Positions 40,141 to 52,900 of a stretch of 64,000 nucleotides of DNA are shown piece by piece. Under the pieces are notes generated by a model. It was not told the DNA's origin, made no database searches, and worked only from the letters and a program-made list of their open reading frames with translations. Every line of letters begins with the position of its first letter. Position 1 is the stretch's first letter. This stretch comes from Elysia crispata (lineage: Eukaryota > Mollusca > Gastropoda > Plakobranchidae): assembly GCA_033675545.1 (NCBI GenBank), contig JAWDGP010002436.1, forward strand, positions 107,001 through 171,000. The letters are read 5' to 3'. A program made the position numbers and the translations under genes.

Positions 40141-40375
40141 TTAACTCTGCAATATAGGGACTGGCCTATCCGCTAGGCTACGAGTTTTGTGCAAAGAGGT
40201 AGATGTTGATACCACTCTAAAGGTCATGCATCGATTATAACTGTTGACAGAAACGACCTTGGGGTCTAAAAATAATCTTAGCAAACTCCGAGAACCAGAC
40301 CGATTTGAACCGAGCCCTGGCGTCACTTGACTTGACCGCTGCTGATTTGACAGTTGGGCTAGTCGAGTGATGGGA
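40141..40375 (-). mobile_element. SINE-like element (degenerate)
   Basis: On the minus strand a polymerase III A-box-like TAGCCCAACTGT (40350-40361) and a B-box-like GGTTCAAATC (40302-40311) lie at tRNA-like spacing. A second A-box-like TAGCCTAGCGGA occurs near 40171. This fits an old or composite tRNA-derived SINE. No target-site duplication was recognised. Confidence 0.4.
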
Positions 40376-42132
40376 GAATGACTGGCCTTGCTCTCTGATC
40401 ACACGAGACTTGCTTCTTGTTTTGATGAGACGCGTCTGATCAGTGAGACAGCTGCTGTAATAGCGCGAGCTCTGCTCGATCTAGGGTTAAGTAAGTTTGA
40501 ATTTTTGTTTCAGTAAAAAATATACATATAGTGTACACTAAATTATAATATTTGTCGAACGGTGGTATTTATGTACTTTAACTTCTATCGAGATAGGGCT
40601 AGGCTATTAGGGTCAAGGGTCAGAGCTGAGAATCCCGAAGCTTCGGTACAATCATTATATTACATCACACGTTAATAGATTTGTGGGAAATTTAAGCCAG
40701 ACTGCTATTTTAGACACTCTATTTTCGTTTCCTTGACAGTTTGTCTCATATTATTGAGAGTCGCAACGGCCGACCCAAAAAAAAAAAAATAAAAAAATCA
40801 TAAATGAAAGGGAAAAAAAAAGGTTAAAAATAGAGATAAAGAGAGACAAGAGAAAGGAATGTAATCGATGAAACTGCAAGTATGCGAGCTAAGGTCTAGA
40901 TTAGCATAAAGTAAAGACTAGAGCAACCGATGGGAGTTGCTGTTGTTTACAAGGTTCATTAAAGATCAGTCAATATAAAATAAACTCGTGTGAATTTATG
41001 CGGCAGCAACCCACACATACAAAAGGGGGAAAAATGGCCTAAGCAAGAGTTGACATATTCGTCTATCATTAGGTTATGTGTGGAGCCAATAATATTGACC
41101 GGGCCGATATCCACCTACCAGATTTGTTACGACAGTAAATAGAATGCCGATGAGTAAAAGCCAAGCCTTAATCGCCAAAATAATAACCGGATTTTTGCGG
41201 TTTCATGGCGGATAAACATAATTATGGTTTATAGTGCTAAACATCGAGGCATAACCGGACATCGTTCATTTATAGCAATAACCGGCGCACGAGGCTGTAG
41301 CGTATCATTCAAAATGTTTCCTGGTGGCGAAGAAAGAATGAGAGACCCAATGGGCTTGACTTGTGATTGGTGAAACAATGTAACATCAAGTCACTAGTCT
41401 AGGCTGTACTTTGAACATTAGTGAATATACTCATACTCGCTAGGTTTTTCTGTTTCGTTTTTATCTTTTCTTGTTTTTCTTTTTTTTTAACTACTTTCTA
41501 AAAATAATTTGAGACTGAAAGAAGGCCTTGAGCAGACATACATTCGGGATGCAGGGAAAGAGAGGTTCAGTTAAGATCAGTAAATACTGAACAAAATATT
41601 TCTCCGATAGCTGCTATTAGGTTAACAGAGAAATAAATCTTAAAAAAAAAAATCATGCGTCACGTGATCTATGAATTATGATGATAACGATAAATGTTTT
41701 ACGTTAACAAAAACGGTCGAACTGTTCTGTTAAGCACTGTGACCTAAACACCGACATTATCTTCTTTTGCTCAAACATGTACGCACACTTGTAGAATTTC
41801 GTATTGCCGCCGACTTAGCTAGGCCAATGATTAATGGTGGAATATCTTATTATCAGGGGAATTCTTAAGTGAGTAAAGAAGAGTTAGAGAAGAAAGGGGG
41901 AAGAGGAGGGAGCTATGGAAACGGAGACGATAAGGTAAAAAGCTGAACAATACAAGAAAAAGGTTGAACTGGAAGAGAGAAAGGCAAGAGGAGCCTGAGA
42001 GACTGTGTGGAGAGCGTCGCACATTGTTACTGAGGAAGGAGATGTTGACATCAGCACCAGCCCAGACAGAAGAGCTGGCGAGTGGAAAGTCTCTCAGATC
42101 GATACACGAGGGTCACGGCACGACACACTTAC
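40376..42132. other. Intergenic or intronic
   Basis: No coding segment identified. A-rich runs lie at 40778-40790 and 41640-41651. Confidence 0.4.
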
Positions 42133-42186
42133 ATAGTCAGCCCTGTCTTCTTCTCATCAACAAACACGGTCTTTGACGAGTAGGGC
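42133..42186 (-). other. Exon-like segment (54 nt), unrecognised
   Basis: On the minus strand an acceptor TTTTTCTGCCGGTAG and a consensus donor GTAAGT bound 54 bases whose frame reads PYSSKTVFVDEKKTGLT, which looks like protein. It lies downstream of the first exon at 43993-44070 on the same strand. That exon ends in phase 0, however, while this frame needs two leading bases, so another exon would have to intervene. The 70-codon plus-strand frame over the same region is probably a shadow. Confidence 0.33.
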
Positions 42187-43625
42187 CTACCGGCAGAAAA
42201 AGAGTTCTAATCCACAAACAGTAGGCTCGCCAAATTAGGCGATTTAGGTAACTTTTGTGTCTCGAACTTAATGTTGATGATGTAAACTAAAAGCAACATA
42301 TTCTTAGTGGGGTTTCATTACCATTAAACAATGCATTCCACTATTCTTGATTAATGGAGGTGAATTTGACCACTTCAAACTCTTCCAGGTATAAGAATAT
42401 TTTTGAAAGCCTCCAACATTGGGTATTAAAAACTCATTTCACTCTCTGAGACATTGAACTCTCCATCGAGATCAATTTAATGTATGCATGTGTACATGCA
42501 GCATAATGTGCTGTGTGGTCCAAGCGAATCACTTGTCAAACTTCTCTCAACCTAAGGATATCCTGTTGGCTTCATCCAAAACAAAGGGCTTATACAAAAA
42601 ACTATAAATAGCTGTTTCATGCTTACCTAATATAAGGAAATAAATTAATTTACAGTTATATTGATATAACTCTTGCATCTATTCTCTGGATATACTCTAT
42701 TCAAGATCTCAGACTCTAAAAATAAAAGGTACTAATTTTCTAAAACATGAGCTGTTCTGAGAAATGAAATACAGCTTAATGAATGTTGAGTACAGTATGC
42801 TACAGCTAAATATTTTATTAGAAAAGACACTTTTACATATAAGACCAATGGTCTTTAGGTAGACTTTTCTTATGAACAAATAATGGTATTGATAGATATG
42901 AGGTTGGTCACTAAAAAAAATTGTTTAATTATAGATCTAAAATATTAAATTGAATTTCAATAAAACAATGGGCAAGGCATTGTGTTTTCAAAGATGTTTT
43001 TTTTTATTATGCATAAATTGATGAATTTAGTAAAGACATTATATACCGGTATACATATTGGTGCGCTTGGTTGATTTGAGCCCAGTTAATATCAGCAGTC
43101 ATACAATAAACCTGTTACGAAATCCTTGCACGGGTGTGAAACTTTATAATTATGAATCACATAAAAGGAATTCCCAAAATGCGTGCCACATTAATGAATG
43201 ATTGTGGAAAAGCCGTATCATTAAGAGCAGACGGATAAAATTATACATCAAACACGACAATGGTCCATAAAGGTGCTGCATACAGTTTTATGACAACGTT
43301 GAATGCATGCCAGAAATTTTAAGGGGGGTAATCTCACCCCAACCCTCAGATAAACGAAGTCCATTTTTCTATATACTTAACTTCAATACTTGTTACAGGA
43401 TTAAATATTTTAAAAATCTTAAACACTAGGGGCAGTAACTGGTGGACATGAAGTTTGTTTCCTACAACTTTCATGGTCTCAATATTTGGTTCTAATTTAT
43501 AGGCTAGTTTGAAAATTGTCTTCATCTAATCTACATGATAATCTGATCTACATGAATCAAAGTTCAGTCTAGATCAAGGCCCAGGAATTCAAAATTACTA
43601 GTAAAGATAAAAAGAATCTATTTAC
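42187..43625. other. Likely intron or intergenic
   Basis: AT-rich, non-coding, with no further exon noted. Confidence 0.4.
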
Positions 43626-43634
43626 CTCTCTCTC

Positions 43635-43683
<49 letters not shown>
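43626..43683. repeat. (CT)n microsatellite
   Basis: About 29 CT units with one C insertion, followed by a C-rich pyrimidine stretch to about 43720. Confidence 0.93.
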
Positions 43684-43688
<5 letters not shown>

Positions 43689-43992
43689 CCTCTTCTCCCC
43701 CCCCCCTTTCTCCCTCTCTCTAAGACAAAAAGACTCGTTTTTCTTGGAAACATAATCTAGATGACAAATCCAACCCGCACCGGGGTCCACGGGTTACCAA
43801 TTAGAATATTCAAGCTAATTTGTATTAAATCAACCCAATTTTAGTTTTAAAAAGAGCCCTTGTCAAACCCGGAAGTGGGCATCGGTGTGAAAAAATGGCA
43901 CCCGGCTTTGCAAGTAGAGGAGTCAGTTTTCGTGATTCGCTGCCCTATAAACTGACTTGATTGTTCTAAAAAAAATGCAAAAAACAACTTAC

Positions 43993-44070
43993 GAAGCTGT
44001 TGTCCAGCGAATATTCAGCGGACTGTTTGGAGACGGGTGATGGTGGCTCTGCCATATTCTCCCGGCTCAT
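43993..44070 (-). CDS. First coding exon of an unrecognised minus-strand gene (partial)
   Basis: The minus-strand ATG at 44070 is in good context (TTCAAAATGAGC, A at -3). It opens exactly 26 codons, with residues starting MSRENMAEPPSPVSKQSAEY and ending SLDNSF, before a consensus donor GTAAGT (43987-43992). The Pro/Ser-rich, charged N-terminus has no signal peptide, suggesting an intracellular protein with a disordered start. The exon ends in phase 0. The sequence upstream has an ETS-type site and no TATA box, as in many housekeeping promoters. Later exons should lie to the left. One candidate is at 42133-42186, but its phase does not join directly. I do not recognise the family. Confidence 0.5.
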
Positions 44071-44230
44071 TTTGAAGGTTTGCCTTGAGATAGATTAGTA
44101 TTCCTCTGTGTTTAACAAAATTAACAGACTTGTTGAGCGTCCAGTAGTATTTATAACTGAAGCGGGACGCAGCAGTTGATGTCTCACTTCCGTGGTTTTT
44201 CCGCAGCTCGTGAAAGGAATAAAATTAATT
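44071..44230 (-). promoter_or_regulatory. TATA-less promoter region with ETS-type site
   Basis: On the minus strand CGGAAGTG lies at 44185-44192, about 115 bases before the ATG of the exon at 43993-44070. This is the classic ETS/GABP motif of TATA-less promoters. A second CCGGAAGTG is at 43869-43877 on the plus strand. The start site is not determined. Confidence 0.4.
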
Positions 44231-46788
44231 AACCTAAAACACAGCGAAGATGAAGGTCTGCCTGTGACTTGAAATTCACAGGAAATACAGAAAATAGCAC
44301 TTAGTGAAGATTCAAATAAAATGGTAAAGAGAAATCATAATCCAAGTCATGGAAATCGACAGTGTGAACTGTCTCTCTCCTGTCGGCTGTGCTTGATCCA
44401 GTTCTCGCTTCCTCGGCTAAATTCGGCAGAGCGAAGAGAGGCGAGATAGGGACTTGAAATGTGTGATCGCGACCACAGCACGCAAGAGAGATGTCTGTGT
44501 CCTCTCTGGTCCTCCCTAGCCTAACAGACGCGACCAACCAGCGTCGACCGCCTGCGTCCCCTTGGTTAGGCAAAGCCCCGCTACTTCATTAGGCCTTCGG
44601 TCTAAGGCCTTTCACAACGGAACATCGTTCATTCGATGATCAAGTGAGAATAGATCTGTATTTGAGACAAAAAGAATCGTGTTTTAGGGGTAAATTAAAC
44701 TATAAAAAGGCGTAAAAATGAAGAGGCTCAACGTTCGTTTGAGTTTAAATCCTGAGACGCATGATAAATCTGTTGTGAAACGCAATAAATATTGCTTATT
44801 CCTACCTTGTGAGTGTAGGAAGCACATAAGCTTATTCATTTTACCGAGCGGTCAGTTCACGATGCTTAGAATCCTTCGGTCTCGGTGCAAAAAAGCAAGA
44901 CTTAAGTTAACAGAGGGCTCTGTTTAATTTCTACTAATCTGATTACGATTATGCTAAGGTCACGAGACCCACTACAATACCTGAAACATTCTAAGTTTAC
45001 TAAACACGTACACTTCAGAGACAGAATGAGACAAATCGTATATCTTAATTTTTAAAATAACCGGTGACTGAAAAGTTATAGAAATTTACAGAAAAAAAAA
45101 AGCCAAGAACGCTTAAAACCCCTTAAAACAAAAGGATAACAGCAGTAATAACAAGGGGAAAAGATTTCTTGGTATTCTTCTGCTTATTTTTTTTTTTAAT
45201 TTGTTCTCAGATCATCTTGTTGAGGACGGTTTTTATGAAACAAAAGATCTGAACGTAAATCAATCCAGTCGCTGACTAGATACAATGGCCTCTTGCCATT
45301 TCTATTTAAATTTTAAAAGTTCACAACGGTTTAGGCTTCGAAGAGCTTTGTGTTAGTAAAACTTTGCCATATTGAAGATTGTTAATTGTTGATAGTCAAT
45401 ATCATGTACATTTGTTTCGTTATTTTAGCCCTTTGATTCAGCGGTCAAAATAATCAGAAATGAGAATTTTTATAGAACTACAACAAACGACTGGTTAATG
45501 TCCCGTCATGCCTCTGAGGGTTAACCAAACATATTATGTGGTGCCTTTTTTGTTTGTTGCTTAAATATTTTCAAAATGCTCTTGCTCTTGCTGTGTTAAA
45601 TACGGCTGTACGTGTTGGATTGCATGGTAGAAGATTCAGAGAGCGTGTTTTTATTTATTTCCCTATAATGGTCATTTGTTTGTCATAATTTTTTTTAGTT
45701 ACTTGGTCTTACATGTAATGGTATAATTATGGACGATTCAAGTGCACAAGTGATTTGTTTTGACGAAGTTTAAAACGAACTAACATTTCCAATGTACAAG
45801 GGAAAAAAATAAAAGGAGATAATATTATTTTACGACAACCAAAAACGAAGCCTAAAAAAAATTCAAGAAAGGTTCTGGCTTTATGCAATCATCAGACACA
45901 AACAAAATGAAAAAACTTATTGCAAGATATCTTTCTGTATTTTTTTTTTTTGGTCTCTGCGAGGAGTCTGTGGATCGGCTCTCGCTGATAAATTGTGTAG
46001 ACCTCAAAAGTAGGCCCTGCTGTATGGAGTTTCGGAATAAGACAAGAAACTCTTTGGTTTATTCCACATAATTAACGAACTAAATTATCTACTAAGTAAG
46101 GCACAATCATTTGCACCATTATCTCCGGATATGTGCCGACATCTGACCAACTTGTTTCTTGCACGGTTTTTATGACCGCTTTATTGTATTAAAGTAGGGA
46201 GGAGAACATAGAATAGGATCGTATGTGTCTTTTATAACATCCAGTAGAATTTGAAAAAAAAATTTTTACACAAAGCTTTTTTAACAGAAATTGGCAATTT
46301 AAAATTTAAAGCATTTAAGCTCTGCAACAAACTCATATTTAGGGCAGGTCATGCGAAATTATCTGGTGGACAAAAAAATTGCAGCTGCAGCTTTAAATTT
46401 CATTCACAGTTTGGATACGCGCGTTGAAGCATTTTCGTAGAATACTCAAGAGCATGAGCGATCTGTCACTAATAATTTGAACACTGGATCCAACCGGCAC
46501 CAGAAAGCCCTGTAGGCTAGACATGTAGATTGTAAGCTATTTGATTTTTCAACTTTTTTTTTTAGTAAATTTTTGGTGCGCTTTTGCTGCCTGTGTCACT
46601 ATTTTACCTTCCCGTTCAGCTGTATTGGCCCATGAAATTTAATTCATCATTTTTGGAGACACCCTGTCGGTGAAGCTCTCTGACGCCACATTTCTTGTCC
46701 TGTTTAAACAGCTATGATTTTTTCCCGTAACCCTTACTGCGGCGCATAACCCTTGAATGTGAGCCACCCAGGGCTAGGGCTGTGAAAC
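44231..46788. other. Intergenic
   Basis: No gene supported. A 90-codon minus-strand frame at 44301-44573 lies upstream of the 44 kb promoter. It may be 5' UTR or chance. Confidence 0.4.
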
Positions 46789-46811
46789 GGGGGGGGGGGG
46801 GGGGGGGGGGG
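46789..46811. repeat. Poly-G homopolymer (23 bases)
   Basis: An uninterrupted run of G. The length is probably unreliable in assembly. Confidence 0.95.
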
Positions 46812-47286
46812 AATAACATGGTCACTAAAATCGCTGGAAACCGTATCTGCCTTTTCTTCGACAATCACTAAGCTCGATAATTCTTCCGTCCCCTAAGTCT
46901 TAAAGTATAGTCTATGAAGTAAGAGCACAGAGTCGCCTGTGGGTAAGCAGAGCTAGTAAAATCTATCACTTGTCACATGAGCACGGACGTTGTTAGCGTC
47001 AAGAGCAGCAGATCAATCAGAGCGTTGATTGGATTAGTCTCGGCCACTGTCGTCTGCCAACTTACCTCACACTCACAGCCCAGGGGCCCAGATCACTGCA
47101 GATCATCTCTTTTCAGCTGTTTGGTAGAGGAATGAAAACTGGTATACTGAGTCAAATGTATCTTCAGACGTCGTTAAAAAATGTGGTGATCGTTGTTTTC
47201 CCCATCTGTTACCTTTTCATCTAAAAATAGTGCAGTAAAGGTGCTTGAACGAAGGCAGTGATATAGAGGAGATTGGCTATCTTTAC

Positions 47287-47425
47287 CGAAGACACGCCTT
47301 GATGGTCCTGACGGGATGATTTGCATTCACGTGCCAAACGCATCCTTTTACGCCATTCTCCAAGGGCAGATAATGACAGCTTCTTAGTGATTGAAGTCAC
47401 ACTTGGGAGTCGCTCTATCAATAAT
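47287..47425 (-). other. Exon-like segment (139 nt), unrecognised
   Basis: On the minus strand an acceptor CAGTTTTTCCGGTAG and a donor GTAAAG bound one base plus 46 open codons. They read LLIERLPSVTSITKKLSLSA, then GEWRKRMRLARECKSSRQ and a polar end. Composition and splice sites fit a real internal exon that ends in phase 0. It lies upstream, on the same strand, of the exon at 43993-44070. It could belong to a separate gene or to a longer transcript of the same gene. No family was recognised. Confidence 0.35.
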
Positions 47426-48296
47426 CTACCGGAAAAACTGATGGTAATTAACATTATGCATTCATAGACTTAGTGCAACCAAAGCCTATCTATTGGCGGA
47501 TATTGACACCGTTACAAACCTCGTCTATAATTTTCATGTTTCGTTTTTTAGGAAATGCGTATATAACCAGTAGTTTATATTTCATAATTAGAATATGTAG
47601 ATGTGTATGATCAAGATCCCAAACGTCTGTGTGATGTTATCTTACAGTTTCCAAAGGCTTTTTGAATTCTAGTTGAGATATCGAAATCTTGATGATTATC
47701 TTCATTGTCCTCGAAAAAAGCATATTAAAAAAAAAAATCTTGACTACTCTGCACTGCCTCATTAAAACTGACAAATAAACACATAATGAATTATATGACC
47801 ACGAGTAGCGCTAGATCTTTTGTTGTGTGTGTGTTTATATATGCACAATCCATGCGTTGATAAATTACATCAAATAACTTATTTAGATTCCTCAGTCATT
47901 AAAAGAAGGGAAAATAAAAACAAGACTGAAGACGTGAAGAATTCGTCAACGTCATTGAATTCAATGAGAGAAATAGAAAGTTATTAGTTTGTAAATAATA
48001 ATAAAAAAAAAAACCTCAATTTTTTGCTGCAGCAGATGATCACTCATGAATTAACCCATGCTGATTATTGACATCAGGGTGAATAATGAGATTTGGAATA
48101 AATACATCGATTTAAATATGCACCTTCTAACAGACAATGATGTTGACTAACAAAATTTTTCACTGATATAATCTTATCCAAAGAAAGATGAATATGAAGA
48201 AAATTAAAATTGAAGATAATAAATACAGTTCTAGATTCAGACTTATGTAGTCCTTCTGTCACATGGAGCCGTGCAGAAGACAACAGTGAGGCAACT
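47426..48296. other. Intergenic
   Basis: AT-rich, non-coding, nothing noted apart from a short GT run near 47824. Confidence 0.5.
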
Positions 48297-48680
48297 AACA
48301 GTTCTCAAATCAGGCAGATGAAAGCCTAACATGGAACCCGGCAGCAGATTTAAGACACCAAACAGTTCTCAAATCAGGCAGATGGAATCCTAAAATGGAG
48401 CCCGGCAGCAGAGTTAAAACACCAAACAGTTCTCAAATCAGGCAGATGTAATCCTAAAACGGAGCCCGGCAGCAGAGTTAAAACACCAAACAGTTCTCAA
48501 ATCAGGCAGATGTAATCCTAAAACGGAGCCCGGCAGCAGAGTTAAAACACCAAACAGTTCTCAAATCAGGCAGATGTAATCCTAAAATGGAGCCTGGCAG
48601 CAGAGTTAAGACACCATATAGTTCTCAAATCAGACTGATGTAATCCTTACACGAATCCGGGCAGTAGAGTTACACAGAAA
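48297..48680. repeat. 64-bp minisatellite, six copies
   Basis: Units of exactly 64 bases start at 48297, 48361, 48425, 48489, 48553 and 48617, with core AACAGTTCTCAAATCAGGCA and CGGAGCCCGGCAGCAGAGTT. Inner copies are nearly identical and the last is diverged. The array ends about 100 bases before gene fragment C. Confidence 0.92.
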
Positions 48681-48779
48681 GATGCACCCTACAGAAATGA
48701 GATGTTTTCGAAGTCTTTCAGGCATCTCTCATATAGATCAAGTTACAGAACATTAGGGGAGTGAGAAACAGTCGAAGAC

Positions 48780-49905
48780 GTCTTCTACACCAACGGACGT
48801 GAGTACACTGTCCACATTGACTTCAATCTTTGTCTTTTTTTATATTACAGCTCGCAAATTTTTTTATCCCTAATGTTTTTATGATCTTATAAGCTTATAG
48901 AATGTAAAATAACACGCCAATCCCCACAGATGGTAATATCAATAAACTCAAATACATTTGATTCAAATAAGGGATTCGTTCAATTCTTTAGAGATTTTTT
49001 TTTCATTAACTTCCGATACTGTTGAGTTATTAAATCTGGGTTGTTAAATTAAATTTTCTCTTTCAATTTAAACCGTTTGCTAGCGCAAGTATTTCGCATT
49101 TTTATATCCTTTTCATCGTTTGTTGATGAATAAATTCTTTTTTAACTGATGTTTACTTGATCTGTCAAACTTTCTTCAATTTCTTTGTTTTTTCTAGCTA
49201 GAGGTGTGGAGTGTGGTAAACTCCACCATTGCGTCACGGACGCCAGATGTTTGGACAGAAATGGCATCCACAGGTGTGAGTGCAGTGACGGCAGACTGTA
49301 TGGCAACGGTGAACTCCAGTGTTTGCCTCGCGGGGACCACACTGTGTGGATCCAAAACGATCCCCACTTGAAGAACTTCCACCACGAGTTCGCTAGTCTG
49401 CTCACACCCTGTCCCAACCGCGTGCTCAACCTCTTATTCGAGCCTGAAGTGGACACCAGAGTAATTGTGGAGTTGTATGGTCAGAACACCCTCTGTAAGT
49501 GAGTACGTTCGATAGTCCAACTTCGCATAAATACACACATGAAAAGATTTCGCAACTTCAAATTCTACAATTTTAAAACTTCGGTCATTTCTTGACCACT
49601 GAGCAACAAACGTTTTATGAAAAAGTAAAATGTTAAACACAACAAAGTGGGCTTTTTTATGTTCCGTTCGCTGCATGTTAAAAAACCCAAACAGCATATA
49701 ATATATTTACCATGCTGCTAAAAGAAAAAATACAGTAAAAACCTTATTTCAAACTATAGAGTTTGAACTTAATGAAATACGTAAGGAATGACATGAATTC
49801 TGTCTCGCAAGTGTAGTAAAACATCGTACCTTCAACACGATAGTCTAGACTTCTCAGCCTCGCAAAACACAGTTATCTCCTTGCGCAGAAGACCAAAGCT
49901 TTGTG
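48780..49905 (+). pseudogene. EGF-VWD-C8-like protein, copy C (partial duplicate)
   Basis: Similarity to copy A starts at 48780, inside exon 1: only its last 19 bases (48780-48798) are present, with a good donor. Intron 1 matches copy A. Exon 2 (49198-49498) is the full 301 bases, open, with a consensus donor GTGAGT. The six EGF cysteines and DPHLKNF are kept. About ten residues differ from copy A, among them Gly to Arg just before the EGF module and Tyr to Cys near the exon end. Intron 2 similarity stops abruptly at 49905 (copy A 3995). No promoter, signal peptide or exon 3 follows. A minisatellite occupies the place of exon 3. This is a truncated duplicate closer to copy A than to copy B. 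Use as an alternative exon of some other transcript is possible but unsupported. Confidence 0.85.
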
Positions 49906-49928
49906 TCAATATCACAAGAGCATCAGAT

Positions 49929-49951
49929 ATTATATATATATATATATATAT
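49929..49951. repeat. (TA)n microsatellite
   Basis: About 11 TA units between the end of copy C similarity and the start of the 40-bp array. Confidence 0.9.
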
Positions 49952-52900
49952 CAGCTACATAAGCCTGAAAGAACTCTTGACCTTCTCTCCTCAACTACAT
50001 AAGCCCCAAAAAACTCCTGACCTTTTCTCGTCAGCTACATAAGCCCCAAAGAACTCCTGACCTTTTCTCGTCAGCTACACTTGCCCCAAAGAACTCCTGA
50101 CCTTTTCTCGTCAGCTACACTTGCCCCAAAGAACTCCTGACCTTTTCTCGTCAGCTACATAAGCCCCAAAGAACTCCTGACCTTTTCTCGTCAGCTACAC
50201 TTGCCCCAAAGAACTCCTGACCTTTTCTCGTCAGCTACATAAGCCCCAAAGAACTCCTGACCTTTTCTCGTCAGCTACACTTGCCCCAAAGAACTCCTGA
50301 CCTTTTCTCGTCAGCTACATAAGCCCCAAAGAACTCCTGACCTTTTCTCGTCAGCTACACTTGCCCCAAAGAACTCCTGACCTTTTCTCGTCAGCTACAT
50401 AAGCCCCAAAGAACTCCTGACCTTTTCTCGTCAGCTACACTTGCCCCAAAGAACTCCTGACCTTTTCTCGTCAGCTACATAAGCCCCAAAGAACTCCTGA
50501 CCTTTTCTCGTCAGCTACATAAGCCCCAAAAAACTCCTGACCTTTTCTCGTCAGCTACACTGGCCCCAAAGAACTCCTGACCTTCTCTACTCAGCTACAT
50601 AAGCCCCAAAAAACTCCTGACCTTTTCTCGTCAGCTACACAGGCCCCCAAAAAACTCCTGACCTTCTCTCCTCAGCTACATAAGCCCCAAAAAACTCCTG
50701 ACCTTCTCTACTCAGCTACATAAGCCCCAAAAAACTCCTGACCTTTTCTCGTCAGCTACACTGGCCCCAAAGAACTCCTGACCTTCTCTACTCAGCTACA
50801 TAAGCCCCAAAAAACTCCTGACCTTTTCTCGTCAGCTACACAGGCCCAAAAAAACTCCTGACCTTTTCTCTTCAGCTACATAAGCCCCAAAAAACTCCTG
50901 ACCTTTTCTCGTCAGCTACACTGGCCCCAAAGAACTCCTGACCTTTTCTCGTCAGCTACATAAGCCCCAAAAAACTCCTGACCTTTTCTCGTCAGCTACA
51001 TAAGCCCCAAAAAACTCCTGACCTTTTCTCGTCAGCTACACTTGCCCCAAAGAACTCCTGACCTTTTCTCGTCAGCTACACTGGCCCCAAAGAACTCCTG
51101 ACCTTTTCTCGTCAGCTACATAAGCCCCAAAAAACTCCTGACCTTTTCTCGTCAGCTACATAAGCCCCAAAGAACTCCTGACCTTTTCTCGTCAGCTACA
51201 CTGGCCCCAAAGAACTCCTGACCTTTTCTCGTCAGCTACACTGGCCCCAAAGAACTCCTGACCTTCTCTACTCAGCTACATAAGCCCCAAAAAACTCCTG
51301 ACCTTTTCTCGTCAGCTACACAGGCCCAAAAAAACTCCTGACCTTTTCTCTTCAGCTACATAAGCCCCAAAAAACTCCTGACCTTTTCTCGTCAGCTACA
51401 CTGGCCCCAAAGAACTCCTGACCTTTTCTCGTCAGCTACATAAGCCCCAAAAAACTCCTGACCTTTTCTCGTCAGCTACACTTGCCCCAAAGAACTCCTG
51501 ACCTTCTCTACTCAGCTACATAAGCCCCAAAAAACTCCTGACCTTTTCTCGTCAGCTACACAGGCCCCCAAAAAACTCCTGACCTTCTCTCCTCAGCTAC
51601 ATAAGCCCCAAAAAACTCCTGACCTTTTCTCCCCAGCTACATAAGCCCCAAAGAACTCCTGACCTTTTCTCGTCAGCTACACTTGCCCCAAAGAACTCCT
51701 GACCTTTTCTCCCCAGCTACATAAGCCCCAAAGAACTCCTGACCTTTTCTCCCCAGCTACATAAGCCCCAAAGAACTCCTGACCTTTTCTCGTCAGCTAC
51801 ACTTGCCCCAAAGAACTCCTGACCTTTTCTCCCCAGCTACATAAGCCCCAAAGAACTCCTGACCTTTTCTCCCCAGCTACATAAGCCCCAAAGAACTCCT
51901 GACCTTTTCTCGTCAGCTACACTTGCCCCAAAAAACTCCTGACCTTTTCTCGTCAGCTACACTTGCCCCAAAAAACTCCTGACCTTTTCTCCCCAGCTAC
52001 ATAAGCCCCAAAAAACTCCTGACCTTTTCTCGTCAGCTACACTTGCCCCAAAGAACTCCTGACCTTTTCTCGTCAGCTACACTTGCCCCAAAGAACTCCT
52101 GACCTTCTCTACTCAGCTACATAAGCCCCAAAGAACTCCTGACCTTTTCACCTCAGCTACATAAGCCCCAAAAAACTCCTGACCTTTTCTCCCCAGCTAC
52201 ACTTGCCCCAAAGAACTCCTGACCTTCTCTACTCAGCTACATAAGCCCCAAAAAACTCCTGACCTTTTCTCGTCAGCTACACAGGCCCAAAAAAACTCCT
52301 GACCTTTTCTCTTCAGCTACATAAGCCCCAAAGATCTCCTGACCTTTTCTCCTCAGCTACATAAGCCCCGAAAAACTCCTGACCTTTTCTCCTCAACTAC
52401 ATAAGCCCCAAAAAAACTCCTGACCTTTTCTCCTCAGCTACACTGGTCCCAAAGATCTCTTGATTTCTCCTCCTCAGCTACACAGGCCCCAAAGATCTCC
52501 TGACCGTCTCTCCTCAGCTACACAGGCCCCAAAGATCTCCTGACCGTCTCTCTTCAGCTACACAGGCCCCAAAGATCTCCTGACCGTCTCTCTTCAGCTA
52601 CACAGGCCCCAAAGATCTCCTGACCGTCTCTCCTCAGCTACACAGGCCCCAAAGATCTCCTGACCGTCTCTCTTCAGCTACACAGGCCCCAAAGATCTCC
52701 TGACCGTCTCTCTTCAGCTACACAGGCCCCAAAGATCTCCTGACCGTCTCTCTTCAGCTACACAGGCCCCAAAGATCTCCTGACCGTCTCTCTTCAGCTA
52801 CACAGGCCCCAAAGATCTCCTGACCGTCTCTCTTCAGCTACACAGGCCCCAAAGATCTCCTGACCGTCTCTCTTCAGCTACACAGGCCCCAAAGATCTCC

